A stretch of 64,000 nt of DNA from Chryseobacterium sp. Leaf180 (GCF_001424585.1 NZ_LMPJ01000011.1:80197-144196); one strand, 5' to 3'. Positions 15,135-24,037 are shown, counted from the first letter of the stretch. Notes: generated by a model not told the origin, from the letters alone. Translations and numbers: made by a program.

Positions 15135-17261
15135 TCAATTTTCTTTCTCCTTCAAAAAAGTAAAATGATTCACCAAAATTCTTATTTCATTAAAATCAAA
15201 ATCATTGGGAAGCACCGTTTTCCAGTCGGTTAATGTTTCTTTCGGATCTTTTTTAAACTGATTTTCAAAAGCTGAAATTTTCTCTCTCGTCACAATTCTC
15301 GAAATATCGACCATGCCACGCTCAGCAAATTTCGCCAGGTGACCAATCACCGTTTCCTTTACCAAACCACGGTCACGAGCGATTTCAGCAATGGTTTTTC
15401 CTTCCTCGAAAAGCTGATATGTAAGAACCTGCGACGGAACTTTCGCAATTTTCATGCTGATTTCCTGGTTGTTTTTTTCTTCCAGAAGTTTGGTTTCCAA
15501 AAGATGAATTTCCTTCATGCTGTTCAGATAATCTTCAATATCTTCCAGCAGCGACTTCAGATCTTCGTTGTACTGTTTCAGACCTTTCACAGCTTTTACT
15601 TCAGAATAAAAATCTTTCAGCGGACTGAAAATCTTATCTCTAATTTCGGTAAAAAAGAAATTCACAGCACCTTTAGATTTACTTTCAATCTCGTTCCAAT
15701 TTTCCTTTTTTTCCACGAAAAGCTGGACTTTCTGAAAGATCACACGTTCCAGTTTCTCAAATATTTTACCGAGATTCAGCGCATCATGTTTCAGTTTTAA
15801 ATATAGCGCTCCGGATTTTGAGTGATCGATATTTTTTGCAACAATCGACTGATTATTCCACTGCTCTATTTCCTTTAAAAGCCATTGGCAATCGATACTG
15901 CGCAACATTTTCCGGATGCTGTAATCGTATTTTTCGCCGTTTAAAATATTTTCAACCTGATCATTCGCCTGCGTATCACCCTGAAATTTCAAAATCCGTA
16001 TATCTTTAAAAATAACTTCAGGCGTAATTTTCGATTTTAAAACAATTCCTTCCAGCGTGCGGCAACGCGAAAGCGCGACATAAACCTGTCCGGCAGTGAA
16101 ACTTTTTCCGGCATCAATAATCACTTTATCAAACGTGAGTCCCTGACTTTTGTGAATTGTAACCGCCCACGCCAGCTTGATCGGAAACTGCTCAAAACTG
16201 CCTAAAACTTCCTCTTTTATGTTTTTTTCGTTGTCTAAAGAATATTTTTTCTGCTCCCAAACCTCACGTTTTACGGTAATTTCGCGACCGCTTCCTTCGA
16301 GAACGACTTTTATCTCTTTTTCGTCTAACGCAGAAATCTCGCCAAGTTTTCCGTTGAAATATTTTTTTTCGCCGGTAATGTCATTTCTTATAAACATTAC
16401 CTGAGCACCGATTTTCAGTTCGAGAAACTGCTCATTCGGGAACTGATTTTCTTTGAAATCTCCAAACAGTTTTGCCTCAAAAACCGACGGAGAAACTTTA
16501 AGCTCTGCCAGTTTTTGCTGATTGATATCATCCGCAATTTTGTTGTGCGAACACAGATATACGTAAGAATCTTCTCCTGCGTTAAAATTCGGATCGTAGC
16601 GTTCATTAAGCTGATCAAAATCAATACTGGCAACATCACCGTCACGGATTGCATTTAAAATTTCAAGAAAATACTCGTCGTTTTGGCGGTAGACTTTGGT
16701 AAGTTCGATCGTTAATAAAGGAATATTTTTAATAGCCAAACTGTCGAAGAAAAAAGGCGAACCGTAAAACATTTTCAGAATATGCTCATCGCGAACGACC
16801 GGCGGAAGCTGATAAAGATCGCCGATGAAAAGCATCTGCACGCCACCGAACGGCTGATTATTTCTCCTGATAAACCGCAGCGAAAAATCCATCATATCCA
16901 AAACATCAGCACGCAGCATAGAAACCTCATCGATGATAATGACCTCCACTTCGCGAAGCAGTTTCAGTTTGTCTTTCCTGTATTTAAAATGAGACATCAG
17001 ATCGGAAATATTATTTCCCAAACTGCTGTCGATACGGTCGGTCGTCGGCAAAAAAGTACGCAGAGGCAGGCCAAACATCGAGTGAATGGTAACGCCGCCT
17101 GCGTTGATCGCCGCAATTCCTGTCGGTGCCACTACGATATGTTTCTTCTTGGTTTTTTTTACAAAATCGTTAAGAAATGTAGTTTTACCGGTTCCTGCTT
17201 TTCCGGTGAGAAAAACGCTTCGGCTGGTGTGTTCTATTAAATCAAAAAAGTGATGGTTCAT
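15135..17261 (-). CDS. PIF1/RecD2-like superfamily 1B helicase with C-terminal helix-turn-helix domain
   Basis: 708 aa from the ATG at 17261; a TTG three codons upstream overlaps the -7 box and was rejected. Walker A LTGKAGTGKTT (around 18-28), VAPTGIAAINAGG (motif Ia of PIF1), IIIDEVSMLRADVLD (motif II), GDLYQLPPV (motif III), and near residue 370 the UvrD-like C-terminal motif AVTIHKSQGLTFDKVIID with YVALSRCRTLEGI. The last ~100 residues hold a predicted HTH (EGKTIAEIARDRGLVKETVI), similar to the HTH_40 module usually found at the end of RecQ proteins. Expected 5'-3' DNA helicase in replication or repair. Confidence 0.9.
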   Translation of the reverse strand: MNHHFFDLIEHTSRSVFLTGKAGTGKTTFLNDFVKKTKKKHIVVAPTGIAAINAGGVTIHSMFGLPLRTFLPTTDRIDSSLGNNISDLMSHFKYRKDKLKLLREVEVIIIDEVSMLRADVLDMMDFSLRFIRRNNQPFGGVQMLFIGDLYQLPPVVRDEHILKMFYGSPFFFDSLAIKNIPLLTIELTKVYRQNDEYFLEILNAIRDGDVASIDFDQLNERYDPNFNAGEDSYVYLCSHNKIADDINQQKLAELKVSPSVFEAKLFGDFKENQFPNEQFLELKIGAQVMFIRNDITGEKKYFNGKLGEISALDEKEIKVVLEGSGREITVKREVWEQKKYSLDNEKNIKEEVLGSFEQFPIKLAWAVTIHKSQGLTFDKVIIDAGKSFTAGQVYVALSRCRTLEGIVLKSKITPEVIFKDIRILKFQGDTQANDQVENILNGEKYDYSIRKMLRSIDCQWLLKEIEQWNNQSIVAKNIDHSKSGALYLKLKHDALNLGKIFEKLERVIFQKVQLFVEKKENWNEIESKSKGAVNFFFTEIRDKIFSPLKDFYSEVKAVKGLKQYNEDLKSLLEDIEDYLNSMKEIHLLETKLLEEKNNQEISMKIAKVPSQVLTYQLFEEGKTIAEIARDRGLVKETVIGHLAKFAERGMVDISRIVTREKISAFENQFKKDPKETLTDWKTVLPNDFDFNEIRILVNHFTFLKEKEN

Positions 17262-17267
17262 CCTTTG

Positions 17268-17275
17268 CAAAATTA
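17268..17275 (-). promoter_or_regulatory. -7 box of PIF1-like helicase promoter (TAATTTTG)
   Basis: Exact TAnnTTTG on the minus strand, 6 nt before the ATG at 17261; supports that ATG as the real start and suggests a nearly leaderless mRNA. Confidence 0.65.
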
Positions 17276-17327
17276 AAGAAATGAAGGGAAGGAACGAAAT
17301 TTGATGAAAGGTTTCAAAAAAGAAATT

Positions 17328-17768
17328 ATGAAAAACGCACTGATAAAAATTCCCGTTGCTGCATTGGCATTAAGTATTTGGGCTGTTTCGTGCAAATCTT
17401 CAGCACCAGATCCGGCCACTTTGCCAAAAGATATTGCAGAACGACCTGTAGACGAAGCTTCCCAAAAATATGACGGCGCTCAGCTTGATAAAATGCGCGT
17501 GGCGATCGAAATGATGGCTTCAAAAGAAAAATGCAGCGATGCTTCCCAATGGACTTTTGCTCCGATTGGGATAAAAGCGTGTGGAGGCCCCGTTTCGTAT
17601 CTTACTTTTCCAAAAAAATCGGAAAAAGAAATTCGCTCTAGAATTGAAGATTACAACAGACGAATGTCTGAGTTTAATAAAAAATACAGCATCGTATCTG
17701 ACTGTATGCTTGCTGCAGAACCAACCGGCGTGAAGTGCCAAAATGAAAAAGCGGTTTTGATCTATTAA
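17328..17768 (+). CDS. Hypothetical lipoprotein
   Basis: 146 aa if started at ATG 17328; an ATG at 17304 would add eight residues (MKGFKKEI). Signal ALIKIPVAALALSIWAVSC with a lipobox AVSC, then a PDPATLP linker. The mature part has three further cysteines (in EKCSD, KACGG and SDCM) and one in VKCQN, so disulphides are possible, and a motif WTFAPIGIKACGGPVSYLTF. I do not recognise the family. Divergent from the helicase; convergent with the carbonic anhydrase gene, sharing a terminator that contains this gene's stop codon in its loop. Confidence 0.75.
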   Translation: MKNALIKIPVAALALSIWAVSCKSSAPDPATLPKDIAERPVDEASQKYDGAQLDKMRVAIEMMASKEKCSDASQWTFAPIGIKACGGPVSYLTFPKKSEKEIRSRIEDYNRRMSEFNKKYSIVSDCMLAAEPTGVKCQNEKAVLIY

Positions 17769-17787
17769 TCAAAGCCGCTTTTTTTTA
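17747..17787. terminator. Terminator spanning the lipoprotein stop codon
   Basis: AAAGCGGTTTTGAT ... ATCAAAGCCGCTTT stem with the TAA stop inside the loop, followed by eight T; the A-run on the left lets it act for the convergent gene too. Confidence 0.8.
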
Positions 17788-18309
17788 TTAATTTTCTTCT
17801 TTGTACCACGAAGAATATTTCACGTAATTATCAGCAATTCTATTAACCTCGCCCTCCAGTAGAGCCGGCGAAATATCTTTGATTTTCCTAGCGGGAATTC
17901 CTCCCCAAACTTCACCTGATTTTATATGGGAACCCTGCGTAACGACCGAACCTGCGCCGACGATAGAATTTTCTTCAACCAGACAGTCATCCATCACAAT
18001 TGAGCCCATTCCGATCAGCACATTGTCTTTTATCCTGCAGCCATGCACAATTGCATTATGTCCGATAGAAACATTATTGCCTATCTCAAGCGGAAATTTT
18101 TCGTAGGTACAGTGAAGCATCGCATTATCCTGCACATTCACTTTATCGCCCATTCTGATGAAATTTACATCACCACGAATCACTGCATTATACCAAATGC
18201 TACAGTCATTTCCCATCACCACATCGCCGATGATTGTTGCTGTTTCTGCGAGAAAAACATTTTCTCCGATCTGCGGAGTTTTGCCTAAAAGTTCTTTGAT
18301 GAGCGCCAT
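17788..18309 (-). CDS. Gamma-carbonic anhydrase family / hexapeptide-repeat protein
   Basis: 173 aa, the usual length. Left-handed beta-helix with repeated hexapeptides (for example VVMGNDCSIWYNAVIRGDVN). The zinc-binding histidines are in MLHCTYE and NVSIGHNAIVHGC, matching the three-His pattern of the YrdA/PaaY/Cam group. Cytoplasmic trimer by family. Whether it hydrates CO2 or has another role cannot be decided; many YrdA-type members show little activity. Single gene, convergent with the lipoprotein and divergent from the NifU-type gene. Confidence 0.92.
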   Translation of the reverse strand: MALIKELLGKTPQIGENVFLAETATIIGDVVMGNDCSIWYNAVIRGDVNFIRMGDKVNVQDNAMLHCTYEKFPLEIGNNVSIGHNAIVHGCRIKDNVLIGMGSIVMDDCLVEENSIVGAGSVVTQGSHIKSGEVWGGIPARKIKDISPALLEGEVNRIADNYVKYSSWYKEEN

Positions 18310-18420
18310 ATCTATTTTAAAATTTGGTTTAAATAAAATTAAAGTGGAAAACTTACAGGTGCAAATAGCGCCGATAGCAAAAATCTAACTGCCTGAACGA
18401 TTCTTCTGACTTGTAATCCG

Positions 18421-18428
18421 TATTTTTG
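18421..18428 (+). promoter_or_regulatory. -7 box of NifU-type gene promoter (TATTTTTG)
   Basis: Exact consensus, 23 nt upstream of the ATG at 18452. Confidence 0.65.
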
Positions 18429-18451
18429 TACTCTCAAATCTAATTAAAAAA

Positions 18452-19330
18452 ATGCACAACATACTTATAGAACCCACAGAAAATCCGAAGGTGATGAAAT
18501 TTGTCGCTGACTACAACCTCATTCCCGGATCTCTGGAACTCGACCGGAATTCTGACATCACAGAAATTCCGATGGCGCAGGAACTTTTCAATTATCCTTT
18601 CGTGGAAAGAGTTTTTATCACGGCAAACTTTGTGGCAGTAGCCAAACAGGATACCGTAGAGTGGGAATTTGTGGCGGAAAGTCTGAAAAATGTAATCGAA
18701 GACGAGCTTTTGGCCAATCCGAGAATTTATCTTCAGAAGAAAAAAGAAATGTATCAGATTTATGCTGAGATGACACCAAATCCGAATGTGATGAAGTTTG
18801 TTTCAAACATGCTTCTTCTCGATGGGTTTGTAGAAGTGAAATCCCGGGATGCTGCATCAGAAGTTCCTTTGGCACAAGCAATTTTCAATGAATTTGATTT
18901 TGCTAAAGAAGTATTTATCTCAGACAATTTTGTGGCGGTAACGAGAGATAATTCTGTAGAATGGCACCAGATTATGATGGCCGTTCGCGGTTATATTGCA
19001 GAATATCTTCAGAACGGCGGAAAAGTAAGCAACGCTACAGCACAAAAACATGAAAATCCGGTTGAAAATATTATCAAAAGAGATTATACCGACAACGAGC
19101 AGAAAATTTCTGATATTTTAAATGAATACGTCGCACCTGCTGTAGAAAATGACGGCGGAAAGATTTCTTTAATGGAATATGATGAAGCAAGCAAAACTGC
19201 GAAAATGCTTCTTCAGGGAGCTTGTTCGGGCTGCCCAAGTTCGACAGCAACTTTGAAAGGTGGAATCGAAAATATCCTGAAACAGTTCGTTCCGGATCTT
19301 GTAGAAAAAGTAGAAGCCGTAAACGGATAA
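18452..19330 (+). CDS. NifU family Fe-S scaffold with duplicated Nfu N-terminal domain
   Basis: 292 aa. Two successive Nfu N-type domains: residues 1-90 (TENPKVMKFVADYNLIPGSL) and 101-185 (TPNPNVMKFVSNMLLLDGFV), clearly repeats of each other with the shared FVAVA/FVAVT and VEW motifs. Then a NifU C-domain (210-290) with the Fe-S ligating CSGC (C258 and C261) in GACSGCPSSTATLKGGIE. Role: carrier or scaffold that passes [4Fe-4S] clusters to target proteins. Most Nfu proteins have one N-domain, so the duplication is notable. hemH follows 61 nt downstream and may be cotranscribed. Confidence 0.93.
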   Translation: MHNILIEPTENPKVMKFVADYNLIPGSLELDRNSDITEIPMAQELFNYPFVERVFITANFVAVAKQDTVEWEFVAESLKNVIEDELLANPRIYLQKKKEMYQIYAEMTPNPNVMKFVSNMLLLDGFVEVKSRDAASEVPLAQAIFNEFDFAKEVFISDNFVAVTRDNSVEWHQIMMAVRGYIAEYLQNGGKVSNATAQKHENPVENIIKRDYTDNEQKISDILNEYVAPAVENDGGKISLMEYDEASKTAKMLLQGACSGCPSSTATLKGGIENILKQFVPDLVEKVEAVNG

Positions 19331-19391
19331 AATATTAGTATTTGATGATGAGCAATGATTGCTTGTTACCAATTACACATTACCTATAAGT

Positions 19392-20414
19392 ATGAAGGGA
19401 ATATTACTGGTCAACCTCGGATCTCCGCGCTCGACTTCTGTGCCGGATGTGCGCGAGTATCTTGATGAATTTTTGATGGACGAAAAAGTGATCGATTACC
19501 GCTGGTTTTTCCGGTCGCTTCTCGTACAGGGAATTATTTTGAATACAAGACCTGCAAAATCTGCCGAAGCATACAAAACAGTTTGGACCGAAGACGGTTC
19601 GCCGTTGATTGTCATCACGCAGAAAATTAAAAACAAGCTTGAAAAACTCGTAGATGTTCCTGTAGAAATTGGAATGCGGTATGCTGAACCCAGCATAGAA
19701 AGAGGAATGCAGAAACTTGCCGACCTCGGCGTAGACGAGATTGTTCTTTTTCCACTCTATCCGCAATATGCAATGAGCACGACGGAAACGGTGATTGATA
19801 AAGCGGAGGAAGTGCGCAAAAAGAAATTTCCAGGCGTGAAAATCCAGTATATTCAGCCGTTCTATGACCGCGATATTTACATCAACTGTCTTTCCGAAAG
19901 CATCCGAGAAAAACTTCCGCAAAATTTTGATGCGCTGCAGTTTTCTTATCACGGCGTTCCTGAGCGGCACATTTACAAAACCGATCCTACAAAAACCTGC
20001 AATCTGAACGACTGCTGCACGCGCGAATCAAATCCGAGTCATCAGTTTTGCTACAGACATCAGTGTTTTAAAACGACCGAAAGCGTCATCGAAAAACTGA
20101 ATTTACCGAAAGAGAAAGTAATCGTTTCCTTCCAGTCACGGCTTGGAAAAGACAAGTGGATGGAGCCTTACACCGACGAAACTTTGGAAACCATACCGAA
20201 AAAAGGCGTGAAAAATCTTGCGATTGTTTGTCCGGCTTTTGTGTCTGACTGCCTCGAAACTTTAGAGGAAATCTCAGTGGAAGGCAAGCATCAGTTTACT
20301 GAAAACGGCGGCGAGAGTTTTCATTATATTCCATGTCTTAATGATGAAGACCGATGGATTGAGGTGGTAAAAACACTTTGCGAAGAAAAACTGAACGAGT
20401 TTTATCTGGTTTAA
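19392..20414 (+). CDS. hemH: Ferrochelatase
   Basis: 340 aa from the ATG at 19392. Inserts Fe2+ into protoporphyrin IX (or coproporphyrin III in other lineages), the last haem step. MKGILLVNLGSPRSTSVPDV is the standard start; the catalytic His187 is in FSYHGVPERH, and the acidic FVSDCLETLEEI motif is present. A cysteine cluster C203, C208, C209, C220, C225 follows the active site, of the kind that binds an iron-sulphur cluster in some bacterial ferrochelatases. Coming directly after a NifU-type cluster carrier, this is a sensible pairing. Ends with a strong terminator. Confidence 0.96.
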   Translation: MKGILLVNLGSPRSTSVPDVREYLDEFLMDEKVIDYRWFFRSLLVQGIILNTRPAKSAEAYKTVWTEDGSPLIVITQKIKNKLEKLVDVPVEIGMRYAEPSIERGMQKLADLGVDEIVLFPLYPQYAMSTTETVIDKAEEVRKKKFPGVKIQYIQPFYDRDIYINCLSESIREKLPQNFDALQFSYHGVPERHIYKTDPTKTCNLNDCCTRESNPSHQFCYRHQCFKTTESVIEKLNLPKEKVIVSFQSRLGKDKWMEPYTDETLETIPKKGVKNLAIVCPAFVSDCLETLEEISVEGKHQFTENGGESFHYIPCLNDEDRWIEVVKTLCEEKLNEFYLV

Positions 20415-20421
20415 AAATAAA

Positions 20422-20455
20422 AAATCTGCAGAATATGTCTCTGCAGATTTTTTTT
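20422..20455. terminator. Terminator after hemH
   Basis: AAATCTGCAGA / TCTGCAGATTT stem (11 bp, near-perfect) with A-run before and T-run after; likely serves the convergent T9SS plug gene too. Confidence 0.88.
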
Positions 20456-20474
20456 GCTTAAATAACAAAAGAAC

Positions 20475-21686
20475 TTACTGTACCGGCGTCCGGAACTCTC
20501 CGTAACCAATCAGTCCGTCGAAATTTCTGCCGAAAGGCTTGTAATATAAAAACGCCTGATATAAATTTTCAGTCTGCCAGAAATTTCCGTTGATTTCACC
20601 GTAATTAAGTTTTCCGCTGGCTTCTTTTGTGGCTAAAATATAATTGTAAAAACCCTGTTTCAGGAAAATTTTGGCAACATATTTCTTTGTCGCGGCATCA
20701 TAAGTCATCTGTGAAAGTTTATCGGCTTTAAAATCATTAAAACCACCGAGAACATACATTTCTTTGTCAATCGGCTCCGAATCAATCGAAAAATGCACCC
20801 AGGAATAATCTGCTTCACGCTCTGCATTTCTTTCTAAACCAAGATCATTTCTGCGGTAATACCAAGCACCATTTACATCCGGCTGATACTGATAGTCGAG
20901 TGGATACGCCCATACAGAATGCAGAAAAGTATTCGGCACACCATCTACCAATCCGGCCTCGCGCACCATGTCGGCGGCCATATTTAAATTTTTGTTGTCA
21001 AAATAATAAAACTCATTGTTTCCGGGAAAAGCCAGATTCAGCTGCTGATATAAAATCTGATTTCCAAGCGTCGAACTCGGACGAAGATTTGAAATACTGA
21101 AAGCGCGGTTATTATTCTGCTGCACCGTAAGCGTCATCGAATTCACATTCGAGGCCAGATCGGCACCTTTTGTCACTGCTTTCACCTCAACTCTCTGGTT
21201 AATATCAGGTCGTTTGGCATCAGCGATACGCTCCATATTTACAAAAACAGTGACCATATCTTCTACCAGAGAAAATCTTCTTTTGAAAAGCGGTTTGTCA
21301 GCAGAATCTTTATACACGATAATTTCAAAATTACCCGAAATTTTAGGCTGAATTTTTTCATTCGGAAACTTCAGTATATAATGCGTGTACGGCTGTAGTG
21401 TGTTGAAAGAATACTGAAACTGATCGATCAGTCCGTTCATGCTGCCGTTGGCAATTTCGGTAAAAAAAAGATTGTCGTCTTCCCAGTTTCTGTCGTAATG
21501 TTTCAGCGTGTAGCGGTAAATCTGACTGCCGTTGGTAAGATCGTCAAAACTCAGCACAAACTGCTGATTCATTTTAAAAACCGGCGTTTCGTCGTTTGTA
21601 TACGGATTGAAGAGCTGAACACTCTGGATGTTTTGGGAAAAAACCAGGCTGCTGAGCGCGAGAAAAAAAATCTGCAATGTTTTCAT
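20475..21686 (-). CDS. Type IX secretion system plug protein (DUF5103)
   Basis: 403 aa from the ATG at 21686 (a GTG two codons upstream was not used). Signal peptide MKTLQIFFLALSSLVFS. The protein has the DUF5103 layout: N-terminal Ig-like domain with VQLFNPYTNDETPVF and HYDRNWEDDNLFFTE, and a C-terminal domain with WYYRRNDLGLERNAE. DUF5103 proteins were shown in Flavobacterium johnsoniae to be the Plug that closes the periplasmic side of the SprA translocon. Not next to other T9SS genes here. Diverges from the MBL hydrolase. Confidence 0.88.
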   Translation of the reverse strand: MKTLQIFFLALSSLVFSQNIQSVQLFNPYTNDETPVFKMNQQFVLSFDDLTNGSQIYRYTLKHYDRNWEDDNLFFTEIANGSMNGLIDQFQYSFNTLQPYTHYILKFPNEKIQPKISGNFEIIVYKDSADKPLFKRRFSLVEDMVTVFVNMERIADAKRPDINQRVEVKAVTKGADLASNVNSMTLTVQQNNNRAFSISNLRPSSTLGNQILYQQLNLAFPGNNEFYYFDNKNLNMAADMVREAGLVDGVPNTFLHSVWAYPLDYQYQPDVNGAWYYRRNDLGLERNAEREADYSWVHFSIDSEPIDKEMYVLGGFNDFKADKLSQMTYDAATKKYVAKIFLKQGFYNYILATKEASGKLNYGEINGNFWQTENLYQAFLYYKPFGRNFDGLIGYGEFRTPVQ

Positions 21687-21731
21687 TACCACGAATATAC
21701 TTAAAAATCTTTATTTTGAACCAGATTATCG

Positions 21732-21739
21732 TATTTTTG
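21732..21739 (+). promoter_or_regulatory. -7 box of MBL hydrolase promoter (TATTTTTG)
   Basis: Exact consensus 23 nt upstream of the ATG at 21763. Confidence 0.65.
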
Positions 21740-21762
21740 AGTATCAAAAAAATCTTCAGATA

Positions 21763-22401
21763 ATGCTTCATATACAGTCTTTTACTTTAAACTTTGCTGC
21801 CGAAAATACCTATATTATTTACAGCGATAATAAATCTTCATGGCTCATCGATCCCGGAAACAGAAGCAGCGGAGAGACAGAATACATCAGCAATTTTATC
21901 AGAGAAAAAGATTTAAAAATCGAAAAAATTCTGCTCACACATGCGCATATCGATCATGTTTTGGGTTTGCAGTGGGCGTATGATACGTTTAAACTACCCG
22001 TTTTGATGCACAGAGAAGAACAGCCGATTTTGGATATGTTTCAGATGAGCGGAATGCGCTTTGGTCTCCAGCTGCCGTCAATTAATGTCGAAGTAAAATA
22101 TATAAAGGAAGGCGACACGCTTACGTTGGATGGTGAAGAATTCAAAGTCTATCACGTTCCGGGGCATTCGCCGGGAAGTGTGGTGTATCATAATGAAAAA
22201 TCAAAATTCATGATTTCCGGTGATGTACTTTTTGAAGGAAGTATCGGCCGCACCGATCTGTACAAAGGAAATTACGATCAGCTGATTGAAAATATTAAAA
22301 CAAAACTTTTTATTTTAGATCCTGAAACCGGCGTTCATTCAGGGCACGGAAATTCTACAAAGATCGGCTTTGAAAAAGATCACAATCCTTTTTTTACCTA
22401 A
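21763..22401 (+). CDS. MBL-fold metallo-hydrolase (glyoxalase II-like)
   Basis: 212 aa from ATG 21763; the longer upstream frame overlaps the divergent gene's promoter and was rejected. Binuclear zinc site: THAHIDH (HxHxDH), GHSPGSV, SGDVLF and the final HSGHGNST. This pattern fits the GloB-like YcbL group of short glyoxalase II homologues that lack the long C-terminal substrate-binding domain. Likely a cytoplasmic thioester hydrolase, substrate not determined. Single gene with its own promoter and terminator. Confidence 0.92.
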   Translation: MLHIQSFTLNFAAENTYIIYSDNKSSWLIDPGNRSSGETEYISNFIREKDLKIEKILLTHAHIDHVLGLQWAYDTFKLPVLMHREEQPILDMFQMSGMRFGLQLPSINVEVKYIKEGDTLTLDGEEFKVYHVPGHSPGSVVYHNEKSKFMISGDVLFEGSIGRTDLYKGNYDQLIENIKTKLFILDPETGVHSGHGNSTKIGFEKDHNPFFT

Positions 22402-22435
22402 ACAAAAACTACCTTTTTCAAGGTAGTTTTTGTTT
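22400..22435. terminator. Terminator between MBL hydrolase and redoxin
   Basis: AAACAAAAACTACCTT / AAGGTAGTTTTTGTTT perfect 16-bp palindromic stem with TTTC loop between convergent genes; works on both strands. Confidence 0.88.
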
Positions 22436-22447
22436 ATTTCTAAATAC

Positions 22448-23005
22448 TTATTTCCATTTGATATTGCAACCAATGCTTGGTCTCTGCAATTCTTCCTGAG
22501 GCGCGCCGATCAGGAGATTTTCAAAGGCAATGATCAGATCCTCGCCGGTCACTTCTTTATGATTTCCAGGTCGCGAATCATCCATTTGCCCGCGGTAGAT
22601 CAAATCCATTTTTTCATCAAAAAAGAAAAAATCCGGTGTGCAGGCAGCGTTAAAAGCTTTTGCCACAGCCTGACTCTCGTCAAATAAATATGCGAAATCA
22701 AACTTTTTCTCCATCTGAAATTCAATCATTTTTTCCGGAGAATCGGCAGGATATTTTTCTGAATCGTTGGCATTAATAGCGATAAATTCGATTCCAGCTT
22801 CGTTGTAATCTTCGTAAAGCTCATTCAGTTTATCGATCACATGAAGCACAAACGGACAGTGATTGCACATAAAAATCACCAGCGTTCCCTTCTCTCCTTT
22901 CAGATCGTCGAGCGACTGCACTTCGCTGCTTTTTGACGGATTCGGAAGTTCAAAATAAGGAATTTTCGTTCCCAAAGGAAGCATATTGGAAGGTGTATTT
23001 GACAT
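22448..23005 (-). CDS. Thioredoxin family / redoxin protein
   Basis: 185 aa. AhpC/TSA-like thioredoxin fold with active site CNHC (C47, C50) in VIFMCNHCPFV, followed by ELYEDYNEAGIEFIAINAND. No signal peptide, so cytoplasmic. The CNHCPFV motif and length match a widespread group of uncharacterised redoxins, thought to act as thiol-disulphide reductases or peroxidases. Downstream of miaA on the same strand with 33 nt between; may be cotranscribed. Confidence 0.92.
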   Translation of the reverse strand: MSNTPSNMLPLGTKIPYFELPNPSKSSEVQSLDDLKGEKGTLVIFMCNHCPFVLHVIDKLNELYEDYNEAGIEFIAINANDSEKYPADSPEKMIEFQMEKKFDFAYLFDESQAVAKAFNAACTPDFFFFDEKMDLIYRGQMDDSRPGNHKEVTGEDLIIAFENLLIGAPQEELQRPSIGCNIKWK

Positions 23006-23038
23006 TATAAATAATTTTTGAACGTGAAAAATTTCGGT

Positions 23039-23950
23039 TTAAAGTAAATCTTTAAGCAAAGATAAAGATTCCGCGAAAGGATTTGCGTAGTTTACCCAAA
23101 GAATATTTTCCTCTTTCCGGTACCACGTTAGCTGTCTCTTTGCAAAACGGCGCGAGTTTTTTTTGATTTCAGACACTGCAAAATCAAGACTCCATTCGTC
23201 TTCAAAATATTTAAACAGTTCAGAATAGCCAACGGTATTGAGTGAAGCCAAATCGGGATGTTCTTTTTTAATTTTAAATAGATACTCAGCTTCGTTTAGA
23301 AGTCCGTTTTCCAGCATTTGATCAACACGAAGGTTGATTCTTTCATAAATTATCTCACGCGGCGCTTCAATCCCGATTCTTACGGTTCTGAAATTTCTAG
23401 CATCTTGTGGTGCAGAAATATTTTCGGTGTACGTTTTTCCCGTTTGCCAGATGATGTCGATTGCGCGTAAAAGCCTTCTGGGATTGTGAATATCAACATT
23501 CTGATAATATTCAGGATCGAGATTTCTTAATATTTCCTGAAGTTTTTCGATGCCATCCTTTTTAAAAATATCAGCGAGTTTCTGCTGATTTTCGATATGA
23601 GCTTCCGGTAGTTCATTCAAACCTTCAATTACCGCTTTTTCGTACATCATGCTACCACCCACCATGATTACAAAATCTTTTTCATTAAATAAATCCTGTA
23701 AGAGCTGAAGCGCATCATGCTCAAACTGTCCTATTGAATAATAGTCGGTAACCGAAAGATTGCCAACAAAATAATGTTTTGCCGCAGCGAGTTCTTCATC
23801 AGAAGGAGCTGCAGTTCCGATTTTCATTTCGCGGAAAAACTGACGCGAATCGCAGGAGATAATTTCGGTGGAAAAATGCCTGGCAAGATCAATGGCAAGT
23901 TTGGTTTTGCCGATTCCGGTTGTTCCCACGACGGAAATCAAAGTTTTCAT
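23039..23950 (-). CDS. miaA: tRNA dimethylallyltransferase
   Basis: 303 aa. Adds an isopentenyl group to A37 of tRNAs reading UNN codons. P-loop GTTGIGKT near the start, then EIISCDSRQFFREMKIGTA (DSxQ recognition motif), NPRRLLRAIDI and the C-terminal RRFAKRQLTWYR motif that holds the tRNA. Full length. First gene of a probable minus-strand pair with the redoxin. Confidence 0.97.
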   Translation of the reverse strand: MKTLISVVGTTGIGKTKLAIDLARHFSTEIISCDSRQFFREMKIGTAAPSDEELAAAKHYFVGNLSVTDYYSIGQFEHDALQLLQDLFNEKDFVIMVGGSMMYEKAVIEGLNELPEAHIENQQKLADIFKKDGIEKLQEILRNLDPEYYQNVDIHNPRRLLRAIDIIWQTGKTYTENISAPQDARNFRTVRIGIEAPREIIYERINLRVDQMLENGLLNEAEYLFKIKKEHPDLASLNTVGYSELFKYFEDEWSLDFAVSEIKKNSRRFAKRQLTWYRKEENILWVNYANPFAESLSLLKDLL

Positions 23951-24037
23951 GAATGTTGAAATTTAAGAAAATCATTACGTCTGAATTTCATAAAAAATAA
24001 GCAGTAATGCGCGTTTTACTTTGCTAATTTAAATGTT

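Noticed and set aside
15339..15800. 153-codon open frame antisense to the PIF1-like helicase
   Set aside because: Phe-rich shadow frame produced by the Lys/Glu-rich coiled-coil coding strand.
19404..19970. 188-codon open frame antisense to hemH
   Set aside because: Shadow of hemH; low-complexity basic and aromatic protein without domain motifs.
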